NCBI RefSeq assembly: GCF_018531495.1
Contig: NZ_JAHDTI010000007.1
Span: 1-64,000, forward strand
DNA: 64,000 nt
Direction: 5' to 3'
Source: Nonomuraea sediminis
Lineage (GTDB): Bacteria > Actinomycetota > Actinomycetes > Streptosporangiales > Streptosporangiaceae
Shown here piece by piece: positions 1 to 7,640 of this stretch. A model generated the notes under the pieces. The model was not told the DNA's origin. It saw only the letters and a list, made by a program, of their open reading frames with translations, and ran no database searches. Numbering within the stretch: the stretch's first letter is position 1; each line of letters begins with the position of its first letter. Position numbers and translations under genes: made by a program.

Positions 1-213
1 GGCGTGCCGCGGGCGCCCGCCGTCGCCGGGCAACTCCCAGCGGGCCTCGAGGAAGCCGTCCTCGTGGAGGCGGGCGAGCAGCGGGTAGAGCGTCCCGGAG
101 GAGATCCCGGACTCGCGCATCAGGTCGAAGCCGTGACGCCACTCCTCGGGCGCCGCGGCCAGCACCGCCAGGACCTGTGTCACGCGATGGGATGAGTGTC
201 GCGTCCTAGCCAT
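1..213 (-). CDS. PadR family transcriptional regulator (partial, 3' end outside window)
   Basis: The reverse strand reads MARTRHSSHRV from an ATG at 211-213 and stays open to the window edge (71 codons). The visible part is the winged-helix N-terminus of PadR repressors. The segment F-D-L-M-R-E-S-G-I-S-S-G-T-L-Y-P-L-L matches the family's recognition helix, where 'G.LYP.L..L...G' is the hallmark. The protein is presumably a DNA-binding repressor, but its ligand and targets cannot be read from this fragment. Its start faces the end of the MBL-fold hydrolase gene, which lies 20 bp upstream on the same strand, so the two may be co-transcribed. The C-terminal dimerisation part is missing because the window ends. 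Confidence 0.8.
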   Translation of the reverse strand, partial: MARTRHSSHRVTQVLAVLAAAPEEWRHGFDLMRESGISSGTLYPLLARLHEDGFLEARWELPGDGGRPRHA

Positions 214-232
214 ACTCGGACCGTAACACTGA

Positions 233-790
233 TTACTCGACATATGTAGGGTTAAACGCGGCCCCGTGTCCCGGGATGATCAGGACGGGATGGAGGTCGA
301 GGACCCGGCGCCTGCCCGCGCGCCACTGCTCGAGGTCCTCAGCGAGCGGGTCGGGGTCGGGGCCTTCGGCGTTCCACCACAGGTGGGTCAGCACCACCGC
401 GCCCTCGTCGGTGTCGGCCACGGTCGAGATGTCCTGCAGGGTGTGGCCGGGCGTGGCCATCAGGCGGACCGACGGCGACAGGGCGAATCCCTCCGCCTCC
501 CGGCTGTCCCACCGGTCGTCCTGGTAGATCGCCCAGTGGTCGTGGAACCTGGCGCGGGGGAACAGCGCCGCGTTGAGCGTGTGGTCGGGGTGGTGATGGC
601 TGAAGACCACGTCGGTGACCTCCTCGACGGCGACGCCGAGGTCGCGCAGCGGGTCCAGGATCAGGTGCCGCCCGGCCACCATGCCGGGATCCACCACGAT
701 CACCGCGTCCTGGTCCCTGATCAGCGTCACCGTGCTCGCGACCCGGTCTTCGGCGTAGCCTGCGGTCAGCACGTCCACCTGTGCGTTCAT
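233..790 (-). CDS. MBL-fold metallo-hydrolase
   Basis: A protein of 185 residues with the metallo-beta-lactamase signature SHHHPDH at about residues 61-67, which supplies the HxHxDH zinc ligands. A later GHT and a C-terminal P-G-H-G supply the further His ligands. The MBL fold hydrolyses thioesters, lactones or beta-lactams; the substrate is unknown here. The start at 788-790 (MNAQVDVLTAG) is preferred because GAGGGAGA precedes it by a suitable spacing; a longer frame to 841 lacks this. No signal peptide is visible, so it is probably cytoplasmic. It ends 20 bp before the PadR gene on the same strand. A 21-bp direct repeat lies upstream. Confidence 0.85.
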   Translation of the reverse strand: MNAQVDVLTAGYAEDRVASTVTLIRDQDAVIVVDPGMVAGRHLILDPLRDLGVAVEEVTDVVFSHHHPDHTLNAALFPRARFHDHWAIYQDDRWDSREAEGFALSPSVRLMATPGHTLQDISTVADTDEGAVVLTHLWWNAEGPDPDPLAEDLEQWRAGRRRVLDLHPVLIIPGHGAAFNPTYVE

Positions 791-921
791 GGTCGGTCTC
801 CCTCGTGTAGGACGTGCCCAGGATCGCGGATGGCCCTCCACCGGTCCAGAACCCCCCTGCTCCCCGCAGGTCGCGAGGCAGTGGCAGGCCTACCTGATCA
901 GCCCTCAAGAGAGTCCGCCGC

Positions 922-967
922 GTCAACCGTCATTAGGGCCCGACCGGTCAACCGCCATAGGAGCCCG
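922..967. promoter_or_regulatory. Two-copy 21-bp direct repeat upstream of the MBL hydrolase
   Basis: GTCAACCGTCATTAGGGCCCG-like sequence occurs at 922-942 and again, with a few changes, at 947-967, giving a 25-bp period. It lies about 130-180 bp upstream of the MBL hydrolase start and could be a tandem activator or repressor site. No palindrome supports a specific regulator family. The rest of 791-1148 shows nothing else recognisable. Confidence 0.35.
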
Positions 968-1148
968 CCTGCGTCGCGGCCCGGCAGTGTCGGGGATCCT
1001 GCAGGGCGCTGATTGATCGCCCGCCTTCGCGCGTCACGTACCTTCCTGTGCTTTGCCGCGGGTACCAGCCGGTGCTTCGCTGCGGGTACCGGCCTGGCGT
1101 GACCGGAAGTCGGAAGGTCGGCTCGTCGGGGAGGGACCCAGGGCGCGG

Positions 1149-1420
1149 TCAGTCACGCCTCAGGGCCGGCAGCGAGCTCGACAGGGTCGGGCGAGTACCT
1201 CGGGGAAGGGAGAGCCCGGCGTAGCGCAGTCGGTCATCCTTTCAGCGTCGGCAGTCAGCCGGCACGGCGCGGGCGGTCATGCCTTCAGGGTCGGCAGTCA
1301 GCCCTACAGGGCCGGGGCGAGTACCTCGGGGAAAGCGAGGGCCCCGGCACGGCGCGGGGCGGTCATGCCTTCAGAGTCGGCAGCCAGTCCGACAGGGCCG
1401 GGACGAGTACCTCGGGGGAG
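1149..1420. repeat. Degenerate ~85-bp tandem repeat that copies the 3' end of the hydrolase gene
   Basis: The last ~60 bp of the hydrolase gene (1361-1420, covering its stop codon) recur outside the gene. A close copy lies at 1275-1335, a shortened copy at 1231-1273 and a more diverged copy at 1149-1210. The spacing is roughly 82-86 bp, apart from the shortened unit. Shared blocks are GGTCATGCCTTCAG, GTCGGCAG, ACAGGGCCGGG and CGAGTACCTCGGGGA. Divergence increases with distance from the gene, as expected if units were added by successive duplication of the gene end. No protein is called here. Confidence 0.75.
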
Positions 1421-2175
1421 ACGTCGTGGGTCTGGTCCGGGAGGGACTTGAGGTCGGCGTTCGGCAGGATTCCGGCGATCGTGGTGGCTCCGGCCGCGAG
1501 CCAGGGGGTGCTGGCGCCGCCGTACAGCACCAGCGTGGGAGTGGTGACCGGGGCGTAGCGCCGCAGCTCGGCCGGGTCGCCTGACATAGTCCGGCCCATG
1601 ATGGCGGCGTCGTAGGCGAGGGTCGGCGCGAGCTGCTCCATGCCGGCCCAGTACGGCTCGGCGCGCATGGGCTCGACGAACTCGGCGGGCATGTAGGCGG
1701 CCTCGGTGAGGAACTGCGCCACCGCGTCCCCTGGGCGGCCCTCGGCCACGGCCTGCTGGAGCCGCTCCCGGTAGTCGGGGCCGATCGGGCGCCGGTCGTC
1801 GGTGACGACGAAGGGCGGCTCGTAGAGAGCGAGCCCGGTGACGGGGAGTCCGGCCAGCGCCGCCTCCAGTACCAGGACGGCGCCGGAGGAGAACCCCAGC
1901 AGGGCGGCCTGCCCGCCCGCGTGCTCGATCAGGGCGGCGATGTCGTCGATCTCGGCCTGCACGCTGTAGCTGGCGGCATCGCCGCTCTCGCCGCGGCCAC
2001 GGCGGTCGTAGGTGTACACGGTGTACCGATCGGCCAGCGCCTGCGCGATGACCTGCTCGGTGGGGTTGAACTGACGGTAGCCCATGGCCCCGTCGACGAT
2101 CACGAGCGCCGGGCCGGTGCCAGTCACCGAGAACGCGATACGGGCGCCGTCGGTAGAGATGACGCTGCTGCTCAT
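1363..2175 (-). CDS. Alpha/beta hydrolase
   Basis: A 270-residue alpha/beta hydrolase. The oxyanion region G-T-G-P-A-L-V-I-V-D-G-A lies near residue 20. The YDRRGRGES motif follows strand 4, and the nucleophile elbow reads L-G-F-S-S-G-A (residues ~92-98), with Ser as likely nucleophile. 'TPTLVLYGG' near the C-terminus supports the acid strand and 'DQTHDVSPE' the catalytic His. It resembles small cytosolic esterases or haloperoxidase-like hydrolases; the substrate is unknown. AAGGAG sits 7 nt before the ATG. It is divergent from the TetR gene at 2744 and has two TetR-type sites just upstream, so it is a likely target of that repressor. Confidence 0.9.
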   Translation of the reverse strand: MSSSVISTDGARIAFSVTGTGPALVIVDGAMGYRQFNPTEQVIAQALADRYTVYTYDRRGRGESGDAASYSVQAEIDDIAALIEHAGGQAALLGFSSGAVLVLEAALAGLPVTGLALYEPPFVVTDDRRPIGPDYRERLQQAVAEGRPGDAVAQFLTEAAYMPAEFVEPMRAEPYWAGMEQLAPTLAYDAAIMGRTMSGDPAELRRYAPVTTPTLVLYGGASTPWLAAGATTIAGILPNADLKSLPDQTHDVSPEVLVPALSDWLPTLKA

Positions 2176-2195
2176 TTCTATGCTCCTTCACTACA

Positions 2196-2254
2196 AGTAC
2201 GGTCCGGTACCGTACGGTACGGTTCGGTACAGTACCAGTACGGTCCGGTACCGT
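2196..2254. promoter_or_regulatory. Paired TetR-type operators upstream of the hydrolase
   Basis: The same 18-mer (AGTACGGTCCGGTACCGT) occurs exactly at 2196-2213 and 2237-2254. Each contains the inverted repeat ACGGT-N5-ACCGT. The start-to-start distance is 41 bp, close to four helical turns, so two dimers would bind the same DNA face. The stretch between is also rich in GGTAC. The position, 20-80 bp upstream of the hydrolase start and between it and a divergent TetR gene, suggests autoregulated repression of both. Confidence 0.6.
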
Positions 2255-2280
2255 CTACCCTGTACGGCAGGCACCCCCCG

Positions 2281-2730
2281 CCGGCCTCGCGCCGAGCAGG
2301 GCCCGCTATGGGGCGGTCCCGCGCTGTGCAGGATCCGCTGTGGGGCGGGCCTGTGTTGAGCAGGGACGGCTGTGGGGCGGGCCTGCGCTGTGCGGGAACG
2401 GCTGAGGGTCGGACCTGTGTTGAGCAGGGACGGCTGAGGGTCGGGCCTGTGCTGGGTAGAGGCCGGTGACGGTTGGGCCTGCCCTGTGCAGGGACGGCCG
2501 AGGGTCGGGTCTGGGCTGTGCGGGAACGGCTGAGGGTTGGGCTTGTGCTGGGTAGAGGCCGGTGACGGTTGGGCCTGCCCTGTGCAGGGTCCGCTGAGAG
2601 TCGGGCCCGCGCTGTGCGGGAACGGCTGAGGGTCGGGTCTGGGCTGTGCAGGGTCGGCTGAGGGCTGGGGCTGTGCTGAGCAGGGACCGGTGAGGGTCGG
2701 GTTCACGCCGAACAGGGAACGCTGAGGGCA
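2281..2730. repeat. 39-bp minisatellite between divergent hydrolase and tetR
   Basis: About 11 imperfect tandem units of ~39 bp fill almost the whole intergenic space. The unit core is CAGGGACGGCTGAGGGTCGGGCCTGTGCTG, written here as two blocks: CAGGGACGGCTGAGGG and TCGGGCCTGTGCTG. The unit length is a multiple of three, so the reverse strand stays open and yields a Pro/Gln/His-rich 13-residue repeat. I treat that as non-coding. The last unit runs into the ribosome-binding region of the TetR gene. Confidence 0.8.
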
Positions 2731-2743
2731 CGGAGGAGTGCGG

Positions 2744-3373
2744 ATGGCAGCGAGTGATCAGGCCGGAGGCAAGCGCCAGGTGATCCTGGACGCCGCGACG
2801 GCGGTGTTCAGTGAGAACGGGTTCGTCGGTACGAACCTGGACCAGGTGGTGTCCGCGGCCGCTGTGTCCAAGCAGACGCTGTACAAGCACTTCACGGACA
2901 AGGCCAGTCTGTTCAGGGAGATCGTCCTGGAGATCGGCAACCAGGTGGACACCCCGTTCCTGGACCTGCCGGAGCCGGGTGCGATCGAGGACGTCGAGGA
3001 CTGGATCGAGACGCTGGCGCTGCGCTTCATCCGGGTGGTCATGGATCCTCAGGTCCAGCGCATCCGCAGGCTGGTCATCGCCGAGGCGCCCCGGTTCCCC
3101 GACGTGGCGACCGCCTACTGGGAGGGTGGCTTCCATCGCGTCCTCACCACGCTCGCCGAGCACTTCCGCGGCCTGGCCGAAGCGGGGAAGCTCCAGGTGC
3201 CTGACCCCATGACGGCGGCGCAGCACTTCGCCGGCCTGCTGCTGTGGATCCCGAGCAACCGCACGATGTTCAGCGGCCGCCCCGACGTCGTCACGGACGG
3301 CGAGCTGGAGAACTACGCCCACGCCGGCGCCACCGCGTTCCTGCGCGCCTACCCACCCCGCAACCCCCACTAG
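2744..3373 (+). CDS. TetR/AcrR family transcriptional regulator
   Basis: A protein of 209 residues. The N-terminal HTH covers residues ~10-55, with the family pattern ATAVFSENGFVGTNLDQV followed by the recognition helix VSKQTLYKHFTDKASLF. The C-terminal all-helical domain (TetR_C, AefR-like, with 'FIRVVMDPQVQRIRRLVIAEAPRFP') binds an unknown ligand and dimerises. The ATG at 2744 is chosen over the GTG at 2738 because GGAGG at 2732-2736 would leave the GTG only one base of spacing. It is divergent from the alpha/beta hydrolase and is likely to act on the ACGGT-N5-ACCGT sites upstream of that gene. Confidence 0.9.
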   Translation: MAASDQAGGKRQVILDAATAVFSENGFVGTNLDQVVSAAAVSKQTLYKHFTDKASLFREIVLEIGNQVDTPFLDLPEPGAIEDVEDWIETLALRFIRVVMDPQVQRIRRLVIAEAPRFPDVATAYWEGGFHRVLTTLAEHFRGLAEAGKLQVPDPMTAAQHFAGLLLWIPSNRTMFSGRPDVVTDGELENYAHAGATAFLRAYPPRNPH

Positions 3374-3411
3374 CCCCACCCAGCTCCCCGCCGGGGCCGC
3401 TACCTCGGCTC

Positions 3412-3735
3412 CGCCGCCATGCCCTTGGCGAGGTCGCATGGTGAAAGCGTCATGCCCTGGCAGGCCGGGGGGTGAGCCACGCCTTGGCAGGGCGGGGGTG
3501 AGCCACGCCCTTGGCCAGGTGAGGGTCGAGGGGGCTTTGCCCTTGGCGAGCCGGGTTGCGAGGGGGCCTGCCCTTGGCAAGGCGAGAGGTGGAGAGAGCC
3601 ATGCCCTTGCGAGGTGGGCGTGAAGGAGGTCGTGTCCTTGGCGGGGCGGTGTCGAGGGGGAGCCGTGCGCGGATGGTGAACTGCGCATGGCCTTGGTGGG
3701 GCGGGAGGTGAGGAGAGCCGTGTGCGGTGTGGGGG
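3412..3735. repeat. ~32-bp minisatellite downstream of tetR
   Basis: About ten degenerate tandem units of 26-34 bp built around GCCCTTGGCGAGG followed by a G-rich tail such as GGGGGTGAGCC. It is unrelated in sequence to the 39-bp array upstream of the same gene. Reverse-strand frames through it give P-x-L-A-K-G repeats and are judged non-coding. The remaining 3736-3828 shows no clear feature. Confidence 0.7.
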
Positions 3736-3828
3736 GAATTGGGGTGTGGGTGAACTCTTGGGACGAATGGGATGAACATCGCCGGTGGGGTCTCGGCCGG
3801 GGTGTGGCAACTTGTCTAGTTTTGTCGC

Positions 3829-6800
3829 GTGCTCACTGCAACTCGTCACATGTTACGTACCATGCAGGTCCTCGGGGTGTTCGTCGCGGCTCTGGCTGCC
3901 ACGCTCGGCATCTCCGCTGGTCCTGCGTCCGCCCACTTGACCCGTACCCATGCCGAGCTGGTCGTCAGCAGCACCTTCGGCGTAACAAGCGGTCGCTTGG
4001 TTGTGCACCGCGATGTCGTCAGCCCTGAGCGCGCCGGCGCCTGGGCGGGTGAGCTGCTCGGAGGCGGCTGCCCGGTCAGCGCGCACGGGGTGTCAGGCGA
4101 CAGCGGCGGCATCCCTGGCGGCGTGGTCATCGAACTGGCTTGGTCGTGCACGGTGGACAGCCTGGATCTGGGCGCCCTGCTGCGCGCGGGCGGGCTGTCG
4201 CAGATCGTCGCCGAGTTCGACGGCGTCACGTCGAACGTGACGGACGCGCTCCCTGTCGTCGACGCCACCGGTTCGCACGCGCCGGCCTCGCCGTGGCCGC
4301 CGCTGTCCCTGGTGGTGATCCTGCTCGGCGCCGTCCTGGCCGTCACCGCGGTGCTCTGGCTGCGCCGCCGTACCGGATGGCTGGGTGTCGTGGCGGCGGG
4401 GGTCGCGATCGCGGTGCTCGCCCCGAGCGCCGCACAGGCCGCCGTCGACAACCCGAGCCCCGACCCGAGCACCGCGGCGGTAGACAGCTTGAGCACCGCG
4501 GCGGTGAACAGCTCGAGCCCTGAGCCGAGCACCTCAGCCGTGGACAGCCCGAGCTCGGAGCCGAGCAAGGCCGCCACGGACAACCCGCAGAGCAGCGCGG
4601 CCGCGGTCGGCAGCACGCTCGAGCTCACCACCGTCAACCCGAAGCTGGGCGACCCGCTCACCTTCCGCTACACCACCGACAAGCCGGGCGCCCGCAACTG
4701 GGTGGGCCTGTACGGCCCGGACGACAAGCCCGGCGACGTCGCGTCGAAGACCTGGGTGTACGCGCCGCAAGCCGCGGGCACCGTCACGCTGAACAGCGGC
4801 GCCCTCGGTGAGGGGACCTGGAAGGCGTACTTCCTGGCCGACGACGGCTATGACTCGCTGACCCAGCCCGTCACGTTCACCCTCACCGGCGGCGCCGCCG
4901 ACAAGGTGACCGTCGAAGGGACGGTCTTCGCCGACCAGGACCGCGACGGCGTCAAGGACGCCGGGGAGAAGGGCATGCAGGGCGTGTCCGTCACCGATGG
5001 CGTGGCGTGGGCGACCACCGGCGCCGACGGCGGCTACTCGATCATCGTCGACCGCAAGCGCAGGGAGACCGACCTGGTCAGCGTCGTCTCGCCGAACGGC
5101 TACACGCCGGTGCTGCGTGACGACTACGTGCCGGCCTTCTTCCGTGAGGTGCCAGGCGGGCCTGGGCCGCTGAAGGGGCTGGACTTCGCGCTGGTCCCCG
5201 ACGCCAACGCCGCCAACCCCAAGGAGAAGTGGCTGATGGTCTCCGACGTCGAGGTGAGCAACACCACCGACGCCGCGGCCAAGAACACGCTGCCGCGCTG
5301 GCAGGGCCAGGTCGAGGCCATGTCCGAGGTGCACGGCGCCACGCTGACCATGACCACCGGCGACCTGACCGTGAGCGACTACGCGGCCGAGCCGCGCCGC
5401 CAGGGTGGCTACGACATCCTGCGTGAGGGCCTGCGCAAGGGCAAGCTCGGTCATCCGTACTACCCGGTCATCGGCAACCACGACATCGGCGGCACCGCGA
5501 CCTCCGTCGGCTACGGCGGCAGCCTGGAGTACTGGCGCAGGAACATGGGCCCCGAGTGGTACAGCTTCGACCGCGACGGGCGTCACGTCGTGGTCCTGGA
5601 GGACAACTACGACTCCAGCGGCCTGGCCCCGCAGCTGGCGTGGCTGCGTGAGGACCTGCGCAGGCACGCGGTCGGCAAGCAGGTGCTCGTCTTCGCGCAC
5701 CGGTCGCTGTTCACCCAGTGGGGTCCCGGCGCCGGCATGCAGCCGACCGTCGACGAGCTGGCCAAGTACGACGTGCGGATCTTCGCGGCCGGCCACAACC
5801 AGCAGGCCGAGTACCGGCGCGGCGCGTTCGCCAGGTCGGTCGAGGTCAACAACATGGGCGTGTACGGCATCGACTCCGCCAGGCCCGACTACAAGATCCT
5901 CGACTTCAGCGGCATCACCGACGACCCCAACACCAAGGAGAACGAGGACACCGGCTACATCGCGGGCACCCACCGCCAGTTCGAGGTCGACGACGACGTC
6001 GCGCTGGTCAGCCCCGCCGAGGGCAGCGTCCACGGCGCGAAGGCCGGAGTCCCCGTCGAGCTGTACGCCGAGGACGACGGCCGCACCCCGGCCACGGCCG
6101 AGCTGACCGTCCGCTTCAAGAACGGCAAGGTGGTCTGGCAGGATCGCAAGCTGGAGTTCGGCCGCGAGTCCAAGCCCACCGGCCAGGTCAACTGCTACAC
6201 CCCGCCCGGCGGTACGGCGGAGCAGTGCCCCACGGCGCACGTCTCGTGGACCAGGGTCAGCTCCCGGATCTCCGGCCTGCACCCGGGCACGTACACGGCG
6301 GAGATGGTCGCGGTCGACACCGCGGGCAAGGCATGGCCGGCGGTCAAGACGACCTTCGAGGTGGTCGCCGACGGCCGCCTCGACCAGCCCAAGCTGGGCC
6401 AGGACTGGACCAGGCAGGGCGGCGACGAGGAGTCACGCTCGTCGTCCAAGGACGACCCGGGCGCCAAGCTCGACCTGCGCTGGGCGGCCAGCACGGGTGA
6501 GCAGTTCCACCTCAACGGCGCGGCCGTGTGGGACGGCAAGGTGATCGTCGCCTCGCAGGCCTTCGACTCGCCGTACAGCATGATGCTCGCCTACGACGGG
6601 CTGACCGGCGCGGAGGTGTGGCGGACCTACCTGGACGGTGACGCCGAGTCCTTCCCGACCGTGCACGACGGCAAGGTCTACCTCACCACCGGCGTCGGAC
6701 GTGTTTACGCCCTCGACGCGGGCACCGGCAAGGTGGCGTGGGAGACGATCGACGACGAGCACGTCACCGGCAAGACCGTGCGCCGCTACGGCCGGGCGGG

Positions 6801-7632
6801 CGGACCGGTGAGCGTCTTCGACCTGCCTGACCGCTCCGTGGCGGTCTATCAGGCGTGGAACACCGTGCTGTGCCGCGACGCCAAGACCGGCGCCAAGCTG
6901 CCCGGCGGATTCGGCGCGCCCACCGGCTGGGGCGAGTTCCACAGCGTCGCCGTACGCCGTCCTGGCGCCACCACCGCCTACCTGCAATCGGGATCCAGCC
7001 AGACGCTGATCGCGATGGACCTGACCACCTGCAAGCAGCAGTCCTCGGTGGACACCGGCGGTGACCTGTTCACGCAGTCCTCGCCCGCCTTCACCGACAC
7101 AGGGCTGGTGACGGCGACCTCCTCGGGCGTGCGCGGTCACGATCTGCAGGCGGGCGCGAAGGTGCTCTGGCAGGCCAAGCTCGGTACGACCAGCACCTGC
7201 GAACCCGGGCCGCCTCCGGTGACCAGCCCGGCGACCAGGGGCGCGATGGCCTACGTGGCCAGCGTCGACGGCGTGGTCAGGGCCTACGACACCGCCTCGG
7301 CGACCCCCGACAAGCCGGTCTGGGAGACGCCGCTCGGTTACCTGCCGGGTGAGAGCCCGATGGACGACAAGTGGCGGGTCGCGGCCGGATGCACGGCGGC
7401 GGGTCCCGGCTCTCCGGCGATGCACACGCTGGCGACCGAGACCGTGGTCTACGCCACGACCTGGGACGGGCGCGTGGTGGCGCTCGACCGGGCGAGCGGC
7501 CGCAGGCTGGCCGAGTACAACCTGGGCGCGGGCGTGGCGTCGGCGCTGTCGGTGAGCGGGAACATGGTCTACGCGCTGACCGACGACGGCTCGATCCACG
7601 CGCTCGAGACCACGAGGATCCGCGGTCAGTGA
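3829..7632 (+). CDS. Large secreted/membrane-anchored metallophosphoesterase with PQQ-like beta-propeller
   Basis: A 1267-residue multidomain exported protein. A signal peptide ending near P-A-S-A|H at about residue 35 is followed by a ~125-residue extracytoplasmic domain, two hydrophobic segments (about 160-178 and 184-204, the second ending A-A-Q-A like another signal-peptidase site) and a Ser/Pro-rich linker with repeated AVD-S/N-P. Then come an Ig-like domain (~255-350), an SdrD/MetallophosN-like domain ('FADQDRDGVKDAGEKGMQG'), a calcineurin-like phosphoesterase (~465-730) and a C-terminal beta-propeller of PQQ-like blades ('VYALDAGTGKVAWE', 'VVALDRASGRRLAEYN'). Phosphoesterase motifs are only partly kept: GD (~511), GNHD (~548) and FAHR are present, but D-x-H reads D-V-E (~471) and G-H-x-H reads G-H-N-Q (~654). 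The GTG start at 3829 lacks a clear ribosome-binding site; ATGs at 3850 and 3862 are alternatives. It is coupled to the NicO gene downstream. Confidence 0.8.
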   Translation: MLTATRHMLRTMQVLGVFVAALAATLGISAGPASAHLTRTHAELVVSSTFGVTSGRLVVHRDVVSPERAGAWAGELLGGGCPVSAHGVSGDSGGIPGGVVIELAWSCTVDSLDLGALLRAGGLSQIVAEFDGVTSNVTDALPVVDATGSHAPASPWPPLSLVVILLGAVLAVTAVLWLRRRTGWLGVVAAGVAIAVLAPSAAQAAVDNPSPDPSTAAVDSLSTAAVNSSSPEPSTSAVDSPSSEPSKAATDNPQSSAAAVGSTLELTTVNPKLGDPLTFRYTTDKPGARNWVGLYGPDDKPGDVASKTWVYAPQAAGTVTLNSGALGEGTWKAYFLADDGYDSLTQPVTFTLTGGAADKVTVEGTVFADQDRDGVKDAGEKGMQGVSVTDGVAWATTGADGGYSIIVDRKRRETDLVSVVSPNGYTPVLRDDYVPAFFREVPGGPGPLKGLDFALVPDANAANPKEKWLMVSDVEVSNTTDAAAKNTLPRWQGQVEAMSEVHGATLTMTTGDLTVSDYAAEPRRQGGYDILREGLRKGKLGHPYYPVIGNHDIGGTATSVGYGGSLEYWRRNMGPEWYSFDRDGRHVVVLEDNYDSSGLAPQLAWLREDLRRHAVGKQVLVFAHRSLFTQWGPGAGMQPTVDELAKYDVRIFAAGHNQQAEYRRGAFARSVEVNNMGVYGIDSARPDYKILDFSGITDDPNTKENEDTGYIAGTHRQFEVDDDVALVSPAEGSVHGAKAGVPVELYAEDDGRTPATAELTVRFKNGKVVWQDRKLEFGRESKPTGQVNCYTPPGGTAEQCPTAHVSWTRVSSRISGLHPGTYTAEMVAVDTAGKAWPAVKTTFEVVADGRLDQPKLGQDWTRQGGDEESRSSSKDDPGAKLDLRWAASTGEQFHLNGAAVWDGKVIVASQAFDSPYSMMLAYDGLTGAEVWRTYLDGDAESFPTVHDGKVYLTTGVGRVYALDAGTGKVAWETIDDEHVTGKTVRRYGRAGGPVSVFDLPDRSVAVYQAWNTVLCRDAKTGAKLPGGFGAPTGWGEFHSVAVRRPGATTAYLQSGSSQTLIAMDLTTCKQQSSVDTGGDLFTQSSPAFTDTGLVTATSSGVRGHDLQAGAKVLWQAKLGTTSTCEPGPPPVTSPATRGAMAYVASVDGVVRAYDTASATPDKPVWETPLGYLPGESPMDDKWRVAAGCTAAGPGSPAMHTLATETVVYATTWDGRVVALDRASGRRLAEYNLGAGVASALSVSGNMVYALTDDGSIHALETTRIRGQ

Positions 7633-7640
7633 TCAGGATC

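Noticed and set aside
2191..2706. 171-codon reverse-strand frame with 13-residue Pro/Gln/His repeats
   Set aside because: It is the translation of the 39-bp minisatellite, whose unit is a multiple of three; there is no ribosome-binding site and no family similarity.
1149..3735. Possible CRISPR arrays
   Set aside because: Units are contiguous or degenerate without unique spacers of constant length, and no cas genes are present.
3400..3849. Reverse-strand Pro/Lys-rich frames with repeated L-A-K-G
   Set aside because: They follow the ~32-bp minisatellite and show no normal third-position codon bias.
4534..6282. 582-codon reverse frame under the phosphoesterase gene
   Set aside because: Typical GC-rich antisense shadow (Val/Gly/Arg/Asp-rich), no motifs, no ribosome-binding site.
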